Shown here one piece after another: positions 33,996-45,585 of a stretch of 64,000 bases of DNA (positions within the stretch are counted from its first letter, which is position 1; every line of letters starts with the position of its first letter). Under the pieces are notes generated by a model that saw only the letters and a program-made list of their open reading frames with translations, searched no databases and was not told the origin of the DNA. A program made the position numbers and the translations under genes. Origin of the DNA: Antedon bifida (taxonomy: Eukaryota > Echinodermata > Crinoidea > Comatulida > Antedonidae); assembly GCA_963402885.1 (NCBI GenBank), contig OY727095.1, positions 22,697,001 to 22,761,000 on the forward strand, written 5' to 3'.

Positions 33996-35767
33996 CCATA
34001 CAAAGACGATGAGGCTGCAAGTCTTCACCAGCAAATTGCTGATGAGAGAGGGCAGTACTCAACCACCTGGAACATAATACACACGTTGTCCAGGAAAAAC
34101 ACCAAGAAAAATGTCAAGGTGAAACTGAGGAATGGCGAGCCACCAGAGAACGAAGAACACCTTCTTGAAGAGTGGAAGAACTACTTTACCTCCATTCTGA
34201 ATAATGACAGTGGCTTGGCCCCATCAGATCTACCTGCTCCTGCCAGTGACGATCTTCCAATCTGCACTGACCCTCCCACACGTGAAGAAACTGCAGAAGC
34301 TATTACAGCTATGAAAACCAACAAAGCAGCTGGCCTCGATTGTGCTATTACGGCAGAAGCCCTCCAAGGAGGTGGTGACCAGATGATTGATACCATCCAT
34401 GCCTTTTTCTCGGAGGTGTACTAAAAAATGTCGCCTCCTAAACAGTGGGTGACAAATGTCATCATCCCACTGCCAAAGAAAGGTGATCTGTCACTTATGA
34501 AAAGGGGCATCTCTCTCATGTCAATAGCTGCGAAGGTTTACAACAGAATCCTTCTAAACTGCATTCGGCCTCACATTGATCCGCTGCTCTGGAAGAACCA
34601 GGCAGGCTTTCGCCCAGGCCGCAGCTGTGCTCAGCAAATACACATCTTGAGAAGAATTATGGAAGGCTTCAGAGACTACCAACTTCCGTTAATAATCACC
34701 TTTGTTGATTTTAAGAAAGCCTTCGACTCGATCAATAGGTCAGTGATGTTTACAGTCCTACGTCACTATGGCATCCCAGAACCCTTGGTAAATGCTATTC
34801 AGGTACTGTATACCAATTCTAGCAGTACAGTTATGGTTGATGGTAGCATCTCAAACTCCTTTAGTGTAACAACTGGAGTACTTCAAGGTGATGTACTGGC
34901 TCCATTTATTTTTATTATCTTGGTGGATTATCTGCTGCTTCGGTCATCAGAATGCGACTCAGGCCCACGAAAATCAAGAAGGTATCCAGTCCTAAATGAT
35001 TTAGACTTTGCAGATGACATCGCCCTGCTTGAGTCTTCAATACCTCGTGCCCAGTCACAGCTAACCAGAACTGCCAATGCTGCCGCTAACCTAGGGCTTA
35101 TCATTAGTGCCCCTAAAACGGAGTATATGGTATTCAACTGCTGTTCACAGCCCCCACTTGAAGTTTATGGAAATGCAATCAACCATGCAACCAACTTCAA
35201 ATACCTCGGCTCCATGATGGCATCTAGCAGCGGGGATTTTAAAAGAAGAAAGGGTCTTGCCTGGACAGCATTTTGGAAGCTAGAACGTTTGTGGAGATGT
35301 TCTAACATCCCAATCTCCACCAAAGTAAAGCTCTACAAAACAACCTGTGTTACTGTCCTTGTGTATGGCTGCAAGTGTTGGGTCGTCTCTAAGAAATGTG
35401 AAATCAACGTCTTTGGCACTTCGTGTTATAGAATCATGCTAAATATCAAGAGAACAGATAGGGTGTCAAATGCTTCTATCTATGACCTAACCAAGACCAG
35501 ATCGCTAGTGGAAAATATTAGATCCCGCCAGTTGAAGTTCCTGGGCCACGCGCTTGAATGCCTGATGACGAACCATGCAAAGAGTACGCTCTGTATGTTC
35601 CTCAACATGGGAAAAGAAAACCAGGAAGGCAGAGAACCAACTCTGAGATACATCCAACAGCTTTTGGGGGATGAAGATGGCATGATTACCTCTGATAAGA
35701 TGTCAGAATTAGCCAAGGACCATTGTGGCTGGAGAAAGCTTGTAGTCTGACTGTTGATGATGATGAT
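33996..35767 (+). pseudogene. RTE-like non-LTR retrotransposon RT, inserted into LINE C
   Basis: One frame (33996-35750) is broken only by a TAA at 34422-34424. It encodes an RT: KTNKAAGLD (about 34315), VIIPLPKKGD, RGISLMSIAAKVYNRILL, NQAGFRPGRSC, FVDFKKAFDSI (about 34700), TGVLQGDVLAPFIF, LDFADDIALLE (catalytic FADD, about 35000), FKYLGSM, and a C-terminal RQLKFLGHAL...GW domain. The missing Asn-Tyr before RGIS is a small deletion. The tail is a (TGA)n run at 35753-35766, typical of RTE-clade 3' ends. No endonuclease remains, so it is 5' truncated. Low divergence from a working frame suggests recent activity. Confidence 0.85.
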
Positions 35768-36845
35768 ACAAGAAACAACAAAGGTCCCAATACGGACCCG
35801 GCTTGTGGAACACCAATACTAGTCTCCTTAATATTAGACGAAGTACCATTTATAAAAACATATTGCTTTTGTGATTTTAAATAGTTACTGAACCATTTTA
35901 GTGTAACACCTCTTATACCATAGTGGAATAGCTTGTTTAGTAATATACTGTGGTCAATAATGTCAAATGCCTTTGACAAATCCATAAATGTGGCAATTAC
36001 GAACTCTTTATTTTCAAATGCCTTTAGTATTTTGTGGACCAAATCAATTATAGCATGGGAGGTTGAATGATTGTTTCGGAAGCCGTATTGCCAATCATTT
36101 AGTATATTGTAAGTTTTGAAGTAATTATGCGATCTGGAATGGACTATCTTTTCAAAGATTTTAGAGAAAATTGGTAGTATCGGGCGATAATTCGAGGCTA
36201 AATGACGGTCCCCTTTTTTGTATATGGGAATTACTTTTGCAAAGAGAAGAGATACGTTAAATATGTAAGTCAAGGGCTTTACAATAGCATCACCAACTGC
36301 CTTGACTACATTTGGTGAAATATCATCAAAACCAGGTGTTTTGTTTGCATCAAGTGATTGAATCACTTTTAACACTTCCTCCTCATTTACATGGTAGAAA
36401 AACATAGAATTACTTTGCCTGTTTAGCAGGTAATTAGAGTATTTTGCCGTTGATGGCTCAATACTGTCTCGTACCGTGAGACCAACATTAATAAAAAATT
36501 AATAAAAAATTTATAAGGTTCTATATTACCGTTTTTTACTTTAATATGCTTGTCAGGCACGGAGTGGATAATTTGGTAAATGATCAGATATGTCTGAGAT
36601 TAGTATACCAGATAACATTTGTTCAGAAAGTGTATTGGAGAAAATGTTATCAATTAATGAAGATGTGTTGTTTTGTATTCTAGTGGGTCTTGAAATCGAT
36701 GGGTAAAAGGAATGCAACATCATTACTTCTAGAAAATCATTTACAAAATCAGTCGATGCATGCTTAAAATGGATATGAAAGGACTTTAAAATTTCACAAA
36801 AATGACTTTGTATGAATCCTTTTAATGTTAATAAACAGCACACAA
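35768..36845 (-). pseudogene. LINE C, 5' part: endonuclease C-terminus and RT palm
   Basis: 36843-36553 gives an endonuclease end (LHSFYPSISRPTRIQNNTSS-LIDNIF...DISDHLP). 36405-35770 gives the RT: LDANKTPGFDDISP, VIPIYKKGD, NYRPILPIFSKIFEKIV, DWQYGFR, FMDLSKAFDIIDHSILLNKL and GVPQAGSVLGPLLFL, where one extra residue (Ala) interrupts the usual PQGS. The RTE-like element joins directly after PLLFL. The YADD box and about 150 residues are absent on the other side, so the insertion came with a deletion. Confidence 0.85.
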
Positions 36846-36949
36846 AAAATTAGATTCAAATACCTAGTAGAACTTGAGAAATAAACAAATTAAATTTTGG
36901 TATAAAACGTCCGCAAAATGGCCGACCAACTGGCACGCCATCTTAATTT
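36846..36949. other. Spacer
   Basis: Nothing recognised. Confidence 0.3.
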
Positions 36950-37480
36950 TTATGAACGTTCTATACCGCGCACGTACGAGATCGTCAAATTTACAGTTTG
37001 AAACACCCGGGGTTGTAGCCACGGCAGTAGTCGTTTTGTGATTGGTTAATGAATTTTAATACAGTCCAATCACCGCCTTGTCTCGTTCGCGGACTGTGTG
37101 GTGTAAACAAAATAAACAAACCCATCCTACACGAAACTCACGTGTTGCAAGCTCCCTGTTGCTGCAGTCGTAGAAAATATCGATATTTCACAAATCAATA
37201 AAAAGTTATGTCTGCAAAGATTGTACGTGAAAAAAAGAAAGGGTGTATTTGTACATCTCACACTAAACCACTCACGCAGACTACAAAGTAGGCTAGGTCT
37301 AGTAGACTATAGTTTCTTCTAAATTCGCTAGTACTATACTAGGCTAGGCCTACACATAGAGTTACTCCATGGCCTACAGTACAAGAGAGTAGAAGTCGCC
37401 GGTCCACCGACGAACCTCCAGGAAGTGGGCAAGGCGCGGGCGTAGACGTATGTAAAAGGCGACGTAAATAAAAAAGGTAA
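36950..37480 (+). promoter_or_regulatory. CpG-richer block with CCAAT boxes and a splice donor: possible promoter and first exon
   Basis: In an otherwise AT-rich window this block has many CpGs (CGCGCACGTACGAGATCG, GTCTCGTTCGCGG), two CCAAT-type words (GATTGGTT near 37038 and CCAATCACC near 37068) and CACGTG-like words. A donor AAAAAAG|GTAAGC lies at about 37478, and an acceptor TCTTATCTTTGCAG at about 37731 opens a second exon with a polyadenylation-type AATAAATAAAAAAAG near 38012. No long frame exists, so a short non-coding or micropeptide transcript is possible. Confidence 0.35.
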
Positions 37481-37731
37481 GCTTGTGTTGAACTTGTTTT
37501 TGGCTCTGACTTTTGTTATTGACTAATATAGTAATATAATAATACTAATAATTAAAGTAGAGCAGAGGTGAGGCAGAGAGGATTATTATAGTTTAGTTAG
37601 TACTGTAATTAAATAATAACCTCTTTCTGTTTGTTACCAAGTCATAAAATATAATACTATATAGGGCCTAGGTAGGATTGAATAAAAATAATAGTACATT
37701 TCCATCCATTTATTGGTCTTATCTTTGCAGA

Positions 37732-38030
37732 TTTATGGAATCAACAGTACATGAGATGACTTTGAAGAACTGTAATAGTACTTAGTAATAAAATTGTAAA
37801 CATCAACAAATTATATGGCAGAAATAGTGTGTGGAATGAATTTTATTGAACAAATGTATCATAATGAGTTTGGAACAAGCAGGATTTTTCAAACGGGACA
37901 TAAATTACTTTTGAGACCTGAGTGATACATTTTAATTCTATCAACACCAGCCAGCTCCATCATATTCAAGAGATGGATTCTTTCATAAATGTCCATTGTA
38001 CATAGTATTTGGCTAAATAAATAAAAAAAG
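37732..38030 (+). ncRNA. Candidate second exon of a non-coding transcript
   Basis: Begins after a good acceptor (TTGGTCTTATCTTTGCAG) and ends near AATAAATAAAAAAAG. The longest frame is 16 codons. Support is only splice-site and polyA-signal form. Confidence 0.25.
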
Positions 38031-38249
38031 AAGTACAGTAGTGGTTTATTTGTTTATATACCCAGACCCATTTAGATGGTTAAAAACAAACACTATATGA
38101 TGCACTGCTACTACTAGTGTACTGTCTGGTAGTACATTACCATAGTTACAGTATGACTGTAACCATAGCATTCATGTCTAAAGCATTCTATTATGCATAT
38201 TTTACTATTCTTCATAAATATTTAGTTCTGTAATTTTAATTGTCTGCGC

Positions 38250-38348
38250 TCATTCTATACTTGGTGTCTTAGTATACTGCATATGTATCGTGCAAGCATG
38301 ATCCAAGTAGCATCTATTATAAAGTACGCTGGGCATCTTTCTATTCAC
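38250..38348 (-). CDS. Small spliced gene, terminal exon
   Basis: Acceptor ATTTTCCTTTTTTCAG, then an open 32 codons (VNRKMPSVLYNRCYLDHACT...) to TGA at 38252-38250, with ATTAAA about 12 bp downstream. It follows the exon at 38480-38584 in phase 0. Product unknown. Confidence 0.45.
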   Translation of the reverse strand: MNRKMPSVLYNRCYLDHACTIHMQYTKTPSIE

Positions 38349-38479
38349 CTGAAAAAAGGAAAATGAATAAGCACATGTTTATCTGCCCTCAAAACAAAAT
38401 AATAATTTAGTATAATGTATTATGTATAGTAGTAGGTTTGATCAACAGTTTAAAATAGCAATGCTCAGTATCCTGTTAC

Positions 38480-38584
38480 CTTAATATTATAATTTGACTC
38501 TAACATTTGCGTTTCCATTCCACTCAATAAATACATTTGCTTATCCCGTCCATCAATTATCATAGTTGCACTCCAATTATAGAC
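38480..38584 (-). CDS. Small spliced gene, internal exon
   Basis: 105 bp, exactly 35 open codons (VYNWSATMIIDGRDKQMYLL...), between acceptor TTTTTACCTACCTACAG and donor AAG|GTAACA. An open exon of whole codons with both splice signals is unlikely to be chance in AT-rich DNA. No domain recognised. Confidence 0.45.
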
Positions 38585-38961
38585 CTGTAGGTAGGTAAAA
38601 ATACAAATGAATTGTTTATTTATACTGTATTAATAATATATGATACAAGCTCAAATACCCCTTACTAGACCTGGCCTGGCCTGTTATACCCTTTATTACT
38701 ACATTAGAGAAAATCCACCTCTATTCATTTTATTGGGAATCCTAATATTTAGTATTCAGTGTTGCCTAGCCTAGCTAGGGCGGCATGTAATAACAAAAAA
38801 ATATTTTAATATTAATGCGTTAGTCAGAAACGGACACTACAGCACACAACAATATTAATAAACGTACTTATAAATAATGTGTATACATAATACAGTAACA
38901 CAATTGTGCCTACCATTAACACCCTCAACGATACATCAAGGAGCATACGCTCTCAGCTCAC

Positions 38962-39020
38962 CTCTGGCCGGGCGACTAAACACCGTATCCAGCAGTCATC
39001 ACTACTAAAAAGGCCTACTA
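38962..39020 (-). CDS. Small spliced gene, upstream exon (5' limit unclear)
   Basis: A donor CCAGAG|GTGAGC ends at 38962. The frame that joins the next exon reads ...SSDDCWIRCLVARPE upstream to a TAG near 39025. No ATG lies in this frame, so either an acceptor just inside or a further exon must exist. It sits beside GC-richer sequence (39190-39300) that could be the promoter. Confidence 0.3.
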
Positions 39021-39540
39021 GCTAGCTCCAGGCCATGGCATTGTCAAACACCAATTACTCGTCCAACAGTTTCTTCAAAACGATGTTAACACCCGTGTTA
39101 ACAAGACGATGTGGACGAATTTCCATCAAATTTCAGTTAATTACAACGAAATAATAAAATGAATGTTTCAATAATGCGTGTATACTAAATAGCGAAATAA
39201 ACATCGCTCGCGAGAGGAGGGTCGAGAGAGAGGCCAAGGTGATCGACTCTGTGATTCTCACGCATGCGCAAAATAACTCCGTGTACCCAGCAAGATAGGC
39301 ATTTGGCTATGAATTTCGTGAAAGGTGGCCTTGAAAAACGAAATTAAAATCCGTTTAAAAAAAAACATGGTTGATAACATGAATTAATTTTATTCGATTA
39401 AGCTAACATACTTATCCAAGAATAAAAGTATAAAAGCGATAAGTAATTACTACCATGCTTTTGCATCAATCAATGATTTACTGCTAAATTCCTATCTCTG
39501 TAATACAAAAATAACTTTTAGTGACGTCACAAAAAGTTGT
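39021..39540. other. GC-richer upstream region of the small - strand gene
   Basis: Contains CATCGCTCGCGAGAGG and ACGCATGCGC words and no ORF. It could be a divergent promoter. Nothing else seen. Confidence 0.3.
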
Positions 39541-40124
39541 TCACAGGTTTCCCAGGGGCGTTTTGAGGGCGTTGTCGTCCTCCAAAACATTAAGTATGAC
39601 TATGGCAAGCTTAAAACTGATTGATCTACACGTTGAGCCAATAAAATGATCACCCATAATGTGGCATGATTTTCCCTCGATATCAATACTATTAGGAATA
39701 TCGTCTAGTGATCTATTAAAAAGTTCTATATTCAAATTGGAAGGTCTATATATGATACCAACAATCGTATTGTTACATTTTTTTTCAATTATTTCAATTA
39801 AAATACATTCACAAGATTCAATACACAGATCTTTTCCCTCTTTTATATCGATTTTAGCAGTTAAGCAAACATACCAACTCCCCCTCCTTTACGGTTCTTC
39901 CTATCTAATGCGAGGAAGTGATAGCTCGGTAAATATGGTCTGAACGATGTATTGTTTAACCATGTTTCCGATATACCTATAACTGTAAAGGGGTGGTTGA
40001 TTAAGTTTAGGTATGTAGTTAGTTCATCAATGTGTTTATTGATACTTCGAATATTATAGTGAAGAAATGAGTAGCCAATATTTTTTAATTTCTTCACAGA
40101 TTCATTCAAGTCATATGGACTCAT
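39541..40124 (-). pseudogene. LINE D, ORF2 start: endonuclease domain
   Basis: From 40124: FLHYNIRSINKHIDEL, IGISETWLN, FLALDRKNRKGGGVGMF, then after a frameshift ECILIEI, NTIVGIIYRPSNLN and IMGDHF (GDFN-like). These are the apurinic-endonuclease blocks of L2/CR1-like LINEs. The copy stops at about 39541, before the RT. Confidence 0.8.
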
Positions 40125-40399
40125 ATAAGAACATATGTCTCAATAGCATTTAGCTTGTTTCTGAGACTATATTCAATGAATTCATCATGGTCATTATTAC
40201 CATTATCAATAGATATTGGATTAAATAGTATATCCATTGGATTTGATATTTTGCTTTGATTTTGTATGTTTATTGATTGTATTTGTCTATTTTAATTAAT
40301 ATAATTTATAATACTATGCTTATGTCTACTGCTTAATTTCAGTTACAATAACTTTCTGAATTTTTGTTACCTTACAATTGTTGAAATTTGTGGTAACGT
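40125..40399 (-). other. LINE D inter-ORF spacer
   Basis: AT-rich region between ORF1 and ORF2. No frame. Confidence 0.4.
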
Positions 40400-41942
40400 G
40401 GTCTACCTCTCCCTGTGTTAGCTTTTCTGCCTAGACCTAGAACATTTTCAACTTTGTATCTGACGTTACTGGCCAATAGGCTCGTGCCTCCATCTGATAG
40501 ATGGTATCCATCAGGTGCTAGAAGTGTGTCGACCAGTTTGCCGTTTCGTAAGAAGTTGCTATTGTCGCAGAATGTTAGGTTTGGTATTTTGTCTGTGCGT
40601 ATCTTGTGCTTTATACGTTTATGAGTTTGCTATTTCAACTCTGAAATGTAGTGGGCCTGCTAGTGAGAAGCCAAGTGATATCAAACATTTAGTATCTGGA
40701 TGTTTTGTGGCATACTCACTGACTGTGTTGTCTAGCGTTTCTGCGCAGTTTTCTGGAGCTGATTCCTTTACAGAGTTTGTTATTTCATGGATTACTATAC
40801 AGTCAAGTGTTTCGTGGATCAATCAAGTGCATTTCCAATTTGGTCATTAGTGTATGCGTGTACGCTTACATCTGCTTTTGGTAAAATACAACTTGCTTCG
40901 ACTTTTTTAAGGTGCGAATTTCCTAATAGTAGAGTACAGATAGTTTCTTGCTTTCGTAGGCTCGATGTCTGTCATTATTTTTCATAAGACTTTCTGCATA
41001 CGACAATTTCTGACTGTCTTTTTTTGAGTTAACAGTTTGGAAGTCTGATGCGTCGATGGCTACATGGGTTCGTTTTGCTTCGTACGCTATCTCCCAATTG
41101 CTTTTTCTGTTTTGTGTATTGCTGTCTGTAGTTTGTCCTGGAGATGTGTTATTTGTTTATCATTCTGCAGTATCATATCGTTGTTTCGCTTGACATCTAT
41201 GAAAGCATTAGCTGTTTGTTTTCTCTTTCTGTTTTATTGATTTTTTCTTTCATTTTGTCCATTTCTGCCCTAATTTCTTGTAGGCTGGTTGGCCGTTGGG
41301 TTGTCTGTTGATTTCGGTGTAGCTCCTGTCATAGGAGCTTTATTTCAGCCTTTAGTTTGGTGTTTTCAATGAGGATGTTGTTACTTTCTTTTAGTTCATG
41401 TCGCAGACATTCTCTTTCTTTTTTCATTGACTCATTGTTTATGAGAAGTTGTTTGTTTTCCTGGGTCTTGGTCACTTCATTGGTTGAATCAGGTTTCTTT
41501 TTGGTCAACCTTTCCTCAATGTATCTTAGACGTTGGTCAAATACTAAGATAGTCTCTGTTAGAGTTGATAGGATGCTAGGAATACGTTTACACACTAAGC
41601 ATATCCATGGGCCTTTTTTTCCTTTAGCGTCTACACATGTCCTGTGGTACTGCTTTGAACAAAGAGTACATGCTATTATGTTTTCGTTTTTCCTGTTGAA
41701 TCACATCCTGCTATACATTCTATTGTGCCTCTTTCTTCCACAAGGTATTGTTCAAGTTTATTTTTAACTGGATTTTGTGTGGTAGAGACCGGTGACAGTA
41801 TTGGAGGCGATTTCGTTTGGTTGTTGTAAACAGGATTTTGGGATAGTTCATGTTCTGGAGAAACTGGTGATAATACGGGGGGCGATTTTATTGATTGAAA
41901 TAATTCAATCAAGTCAGCGCTATCATTTGGTGACAATGCCAT
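40400..41942 (-). pseudogene. LINE D ORF1: PHD finger + coiled coil + SGNH-hydrolase-like protein
   Basis: From ATG 41942 the product begins with a Pro/Ser-rich segment containing a duplicated SPPxLSPVS motif. It then has a C-x3-C...C-x2-C...H-x2-C...W-x2-C-x2-C zinc finger of PHD type (about 41735-41590, across a frameshift), then a coiled coil (RLRYIEERL...ESMKKERECLRHELKES, 41595-41329). The last third (about 40980-40430) carries GNSHLKKV, ADVSVHAYTND, NTVSEYATKHPDTKCLISLG and LLAPDGYHLSDGG, the order of SGNH/GDSL esterases. The DGYHLS segment would supply the catalytic His. Such esterase ORF1s are known in CR1-like LINEs. Frameshifts make this copy inactive. Confidence 0.65.
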
Positions 41943-42555
41943 TGTTTGTGCTTGCTTAGGTGTGACGACCGCGTTTGGATTTGAACCTTGATGATCAAGA
42001 TTATGTTGTTCAAATTAAGTAAAGCTTTAAAAAACTCAGTTACAGCAGGTTTTTGTACATAAAATAGTATTTTAGACGGTCGTATAACAATCAGCACTAG
42101 TTGGGTTGAAGTTTGCTTTGTAGAAGATATAAGAAATCACAAAGTTTAAGCCTATGCAATATGTAGTCCACCGTACAATAGGCCTACTTGGCTCGTCTTG
42201 GTTGGCGTCCGTAGTTACGATGGGTGGCAACAAATGTACTTGTGGAGCGAAGGCCTAGCTGATCAAGATTTTGAGAAGAATAGTTTTGACTTACAAATTA
42301 TAGATTTTTGTTGTATTCTTCAATCAATAACGATTTTTTGTTAATTTATAAGCTGTTTCATGTCAAATATATCCAAAAAGCCGGAAATTATTCCCTTTTA
42401 GAGTCAGTTTGGTGTAGAGAAAAAAATTGGATATTTGCTGTGTGACGCCACCATGCAATCACCAATAAGAAGTTTGCAGAATGCTAATTAGCTAAATTCA
42501 GATCAAGAATACAAGAATCCTACTCCTTAAACACTGGTATTATTCATTTTTACAG
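41943..42555. other. Intronic DNA before exon d
   Basis: No repeat partner or frame recognised; ends in the acceptor TTCATTTTTACAG. Confidence 0.4.
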
Positions 42556-42738
42556 CAGGAAAACATTCTCCTGCATATATTTCATGAATTGGAAACTATG
42601 GACGGAGGACCGGATGGCTGTGTTAAAGACCATGTGTTTTTCCAGAAGGTTATTCTGTTCATTTGGAACCAAAGAAATGAGCTCAAAGACAAAATTGCTG
42701 AGTTACAACAGAAAAAGGAAGATTTAGATGAAAAGCAG
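42556..42738 (+). CDS. Coiled-coil gene, exon d
   Basis: 183 bp (61 codons), phase 0 both ends, donor CAG|GTAGTA. Encodes QENILLHIFHELETMDGG... and NQRNELKDKIAELQQKKEDL..., a strong heptad pattern in the second half. A cryptic acceptor three bases further (CAG|GAAAAC) would drop one Gln without changing frame. Confidence 0.8.
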
Positions 42739-43838
42739 GTAGTATTAAAACAAATAACATTTAAAACTGTTTGGTTTGTTTTCATTTATTAGGTTATATG
42801 CATTATCTTGCAATTATAACCTTATTGATTTTCAGAATCTTTATCCTTTTCTTAGCATTATTTAAGGCAAAACTTTATATTAAATACACATAATTCTGAT
42901 AAATTCATGTTAAGTGCTTAAAATCAGCTAATATAACAGTAACACATTTTAATACTAAAACAAATGCTAGTGATGTTAATAAATTACAAAGTTAGTGATC
43001 ATAAATAGAATTCTTTTACATTTTTATAAAATGTTATTTATACAACAATTTCACAAAAAAACATTTTACGACCAATAGTTTTGAGATTATAGGAATGTGT
43101 ACTACCAGTACAGGTCAAAGATCAATAAGAAGATTTCAGGTCATTTTCTTGAAAAGTTCTTATAGACTGAATAGAAACATACCTTCAGATTAATTTGAGC
43201 CCTATTTAAAGTTTGTCCAACTGTTAGTTACGGAGTTATATGATATGTAGGTCAAAGGTTAAAAATGCCAAAAATCATACTTCCAGCCATTTTTGGACAA
43301 ACTTTTCCATTAATGAATATTAATATGCATCTCCCACATAATTTGAATTTGACTAAAATTATTTCATTTAATCTAAGTGTAATGAGTTATTAAGATATGA
43401 CCATTTTGTTTTTAATGGGTCAAAACATTCAAATTGAGATCAGAGGTCAAAGATGAATTTTAGAAATTTGACAACATGGGTTTTTATAACCAGCATGCAT
43501 GATTCAAATATTCATAAAAAACAATAGTGTTTACATTTTCCCCATGATCTGCACACGAAAATACATAGGGATCTGGACTATTGAAAAAATGTAAATAAAA
43601 TATTCAATTAATAATTGTATATTGAATTTATTGGTCCATCTACCAATCTTGAAACTTAGTTTGACCTCTACTGTTTACTATTTTGTGCACATGCAAAAGT
43701 TGAATTACTTTCTGTTAAATTTATAAAACCACAGAGAAGGTATCTCCACGATGAAACATACCATGCAGTAGTTGTAGTTTTGATTTGTTAATTATAAAAG
43801 ACGTAAAATAATATTAGCTGTACTAATTGTATTCAAAG
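42739..43838. other. Intron with decayed DR1-bearing repeat
   Basis: 43085-43560 contains CAGGTCAAAGATCAA, GTAGGTCAAAGGTTA and CCATTTTTGGACAAACTTTT, an old relative of the arms at 10.7-14.2 and 46.3-48.3 kb. The rest shows nothing. Confidence 0.45.
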
Positions 43839-43924
43839 ACTCCAGATAGACTTGAAGATACGTTACAAAAACAACTAACCAATACTGTATCAGAAAACTC
43901 TATGATGGAGACAACATTCAATGA
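43839..43924 (+). CDS. Coiled-coil gene, exon e
   Basis: 86 bp, acceptor TTGTATTCAAAG, donor AATGA|GTAAGT. Reads TPDRLEDTLQKQLTNTVSEN... and leaves two bases (GA) that the first A of exon f completes to Glu. The phase match supports both exons. Confidence 0.75.
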
Positions 43925-43986
43925 GTAAGTATAACAATCAACACAACTACTAATTAAATTAAAACACATTACTGTATTAAACTTAA

Positions 43987-45265
43987 AGACACTAGACCTC
44001 TGTTTTTTTAACCTAATTTAATTTCACACACTACATTTTATGTAAAAAGAAATACTATACTATTGCAATATTTTTTTCGTCTTTAAACGGTTAAAAGTGT
44101 GAAAAATAAGTTGATTCTAATAATTTTAAGTGGCTCGCTATAAATCCCAACATACATCGTGTGCGGGTTGATATTTTCATATTGTGATTCGATCGATCGC
44201 GTGAAAGGGTAAACAAATAAATGAACTGTAACTTTGTAAAAAGCGCCATATAAATGTAATAAAGAAAAAAAACAAAATAGCAAAAACACTTTAGAATGCA
44301 ATTAATATTAATTAATAATATGAACTGAATATTTCAGAAAAAATAGAAATTAGATGGGATATATTATATGAAGTTATAAACAAGTATACTGTATTATAAT
44401 AAAGTTTTAAAGGAAAATCATACAGATTAGTAAATTTTTCTTTTCTTACCATTTGTGATGCTTGAAAAAAAAAACAACAAAAAACTCTTTGACATTGAAA
44501 CTACTGCACACCATGTACTTGCTGTGTACCTATTATTGTTGTATTACTTACTTAATATTCATCACCTTGGACGATAACATTCTGTGCGGGTAAATCAGTC
44601 CTAACTTATTCAATAATTGACCCAGGCAAACAAACAAAAGTTTACCGATTTAGAGGCTAATTTTTCACCAAATGACAGGTTATTTTTCATGGAACTCTTT
44701 CATTTTAGCATTATAGTATTTATATATAACAGCCTATGGCGTCAAAAACTATTTTTGATGAGCAACGAGATGTTGTTTCTAGGCTACTTTTCACGTTCGA
44801 CGTAAGGACTATTATTATTTTTTAGACCCGCTATATATTTTGTACAAATATTTAAAGTATTTCGAAATAAAACTAAGCAATGATTGATGATCTTTTGACC
44901 TAAAAACTCCAGAGTTTGATGTTGGTACATTTCATACCAAAACACTGGTGTGTCCCTGCAGTTCGGAAAACGTTCAGCTGTTCAACCCCGCTGTTTTGAA
45001 CTCTGGAGTTGTTGGATTTTACCTTTCACAACACAGGGACATCAACTCCAAAGTGTCTCCGGAGTTTTGCTTTTGGTGTGAAAGGGGTATTAGCTAAGAG
45101 AACTCTTGACACGAGCTACTTGGGTTAAAGTGCATTGTTTTTCTCTTTTTATCACAATTAACCTTAGAACGCACATTTAAGACAAGAAATGACCTGGTTT
45201 AATGTTTTTAAATTTTTAAATTAAATTATTTTTACAAAATGTTAAAAATTGCAGATCTAGTGTCT
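43987..45265 (+). repeat. TTAA-target MITE, copy 2, split by other DNA
   Basis: TTAA at 43983-43986 and 45266-45269 flank ends AGACACTAGACCT and, inverted, AGACACTAGATCTGC. The left half runs to about 44236 and the right half resumes at about 45115 (AGTGCATTGTTTTTCTCTTT). Between them lie unrecognised sequence and a partial CTCCGGAG MITE. Confidence 0.75.
44815..45096. repeat. MITE with CTCCGGAG / TTTCACACCA ends (copy 3, truncated)
   Basis: Matches 8930-9150: AGACCCGCTATATATTTTGT, GTTCAGCTGTTCAACCCCGC and GGAGTTTTGCTTTTGGTGTG. The far half is missing. Confidence 0.7.
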
Positions 45266-45387
45266 TTAAATCGTCTTATCTTGTATAGATATAGGTATAA
45301 CATTAATATTTAAATTAAAATTGATGACTACACATGAATGCAATCTATGTACAAAATCATTATTATTGTCATTGCTTTAATTTATAG

Positions 45388-45542
45388 AACTATTGATCAG
45401 CTTGCGAGTGAGAACAAAGAACTGCATCTCACAATAAAACACTTAGAGAAAACAATATCTGCACTACATGACAACAACCTATGTAGGTTGGAAGTGGGCA
45501 AAATCATGGATCATCATTCATCAAATGTTGATAAAAAGACAG
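45388..45542 (+). CDS. Coiled-coil gene, exon f
   Basis: 155 bp, acceptor GCTTTAATTTATAG, donor ACAG|GTGAAC. Encodes (E)TIDQLASENKELHLTIKHLE... and KIMDHHSSNVDKKT, leaving G, which joins AT of exon g to make Asp. Coiled coil again. Confidence 0.8.
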
Positions 45543-45585
45543 GTGAACTAGAAGTGAATTACCTTTTGACTGAGACTTTTCATCC

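Noticed and set aside
34181..34396. - strand frame opposite the RTE-like RT
   Set aside because: Shadow of the RT frame.
22632..36845. LTR retrotransposon with paired LTRs
   Set aside because: No direct terminal repeats or gag/protease blocks were found; the RTs are of non-LTR type.
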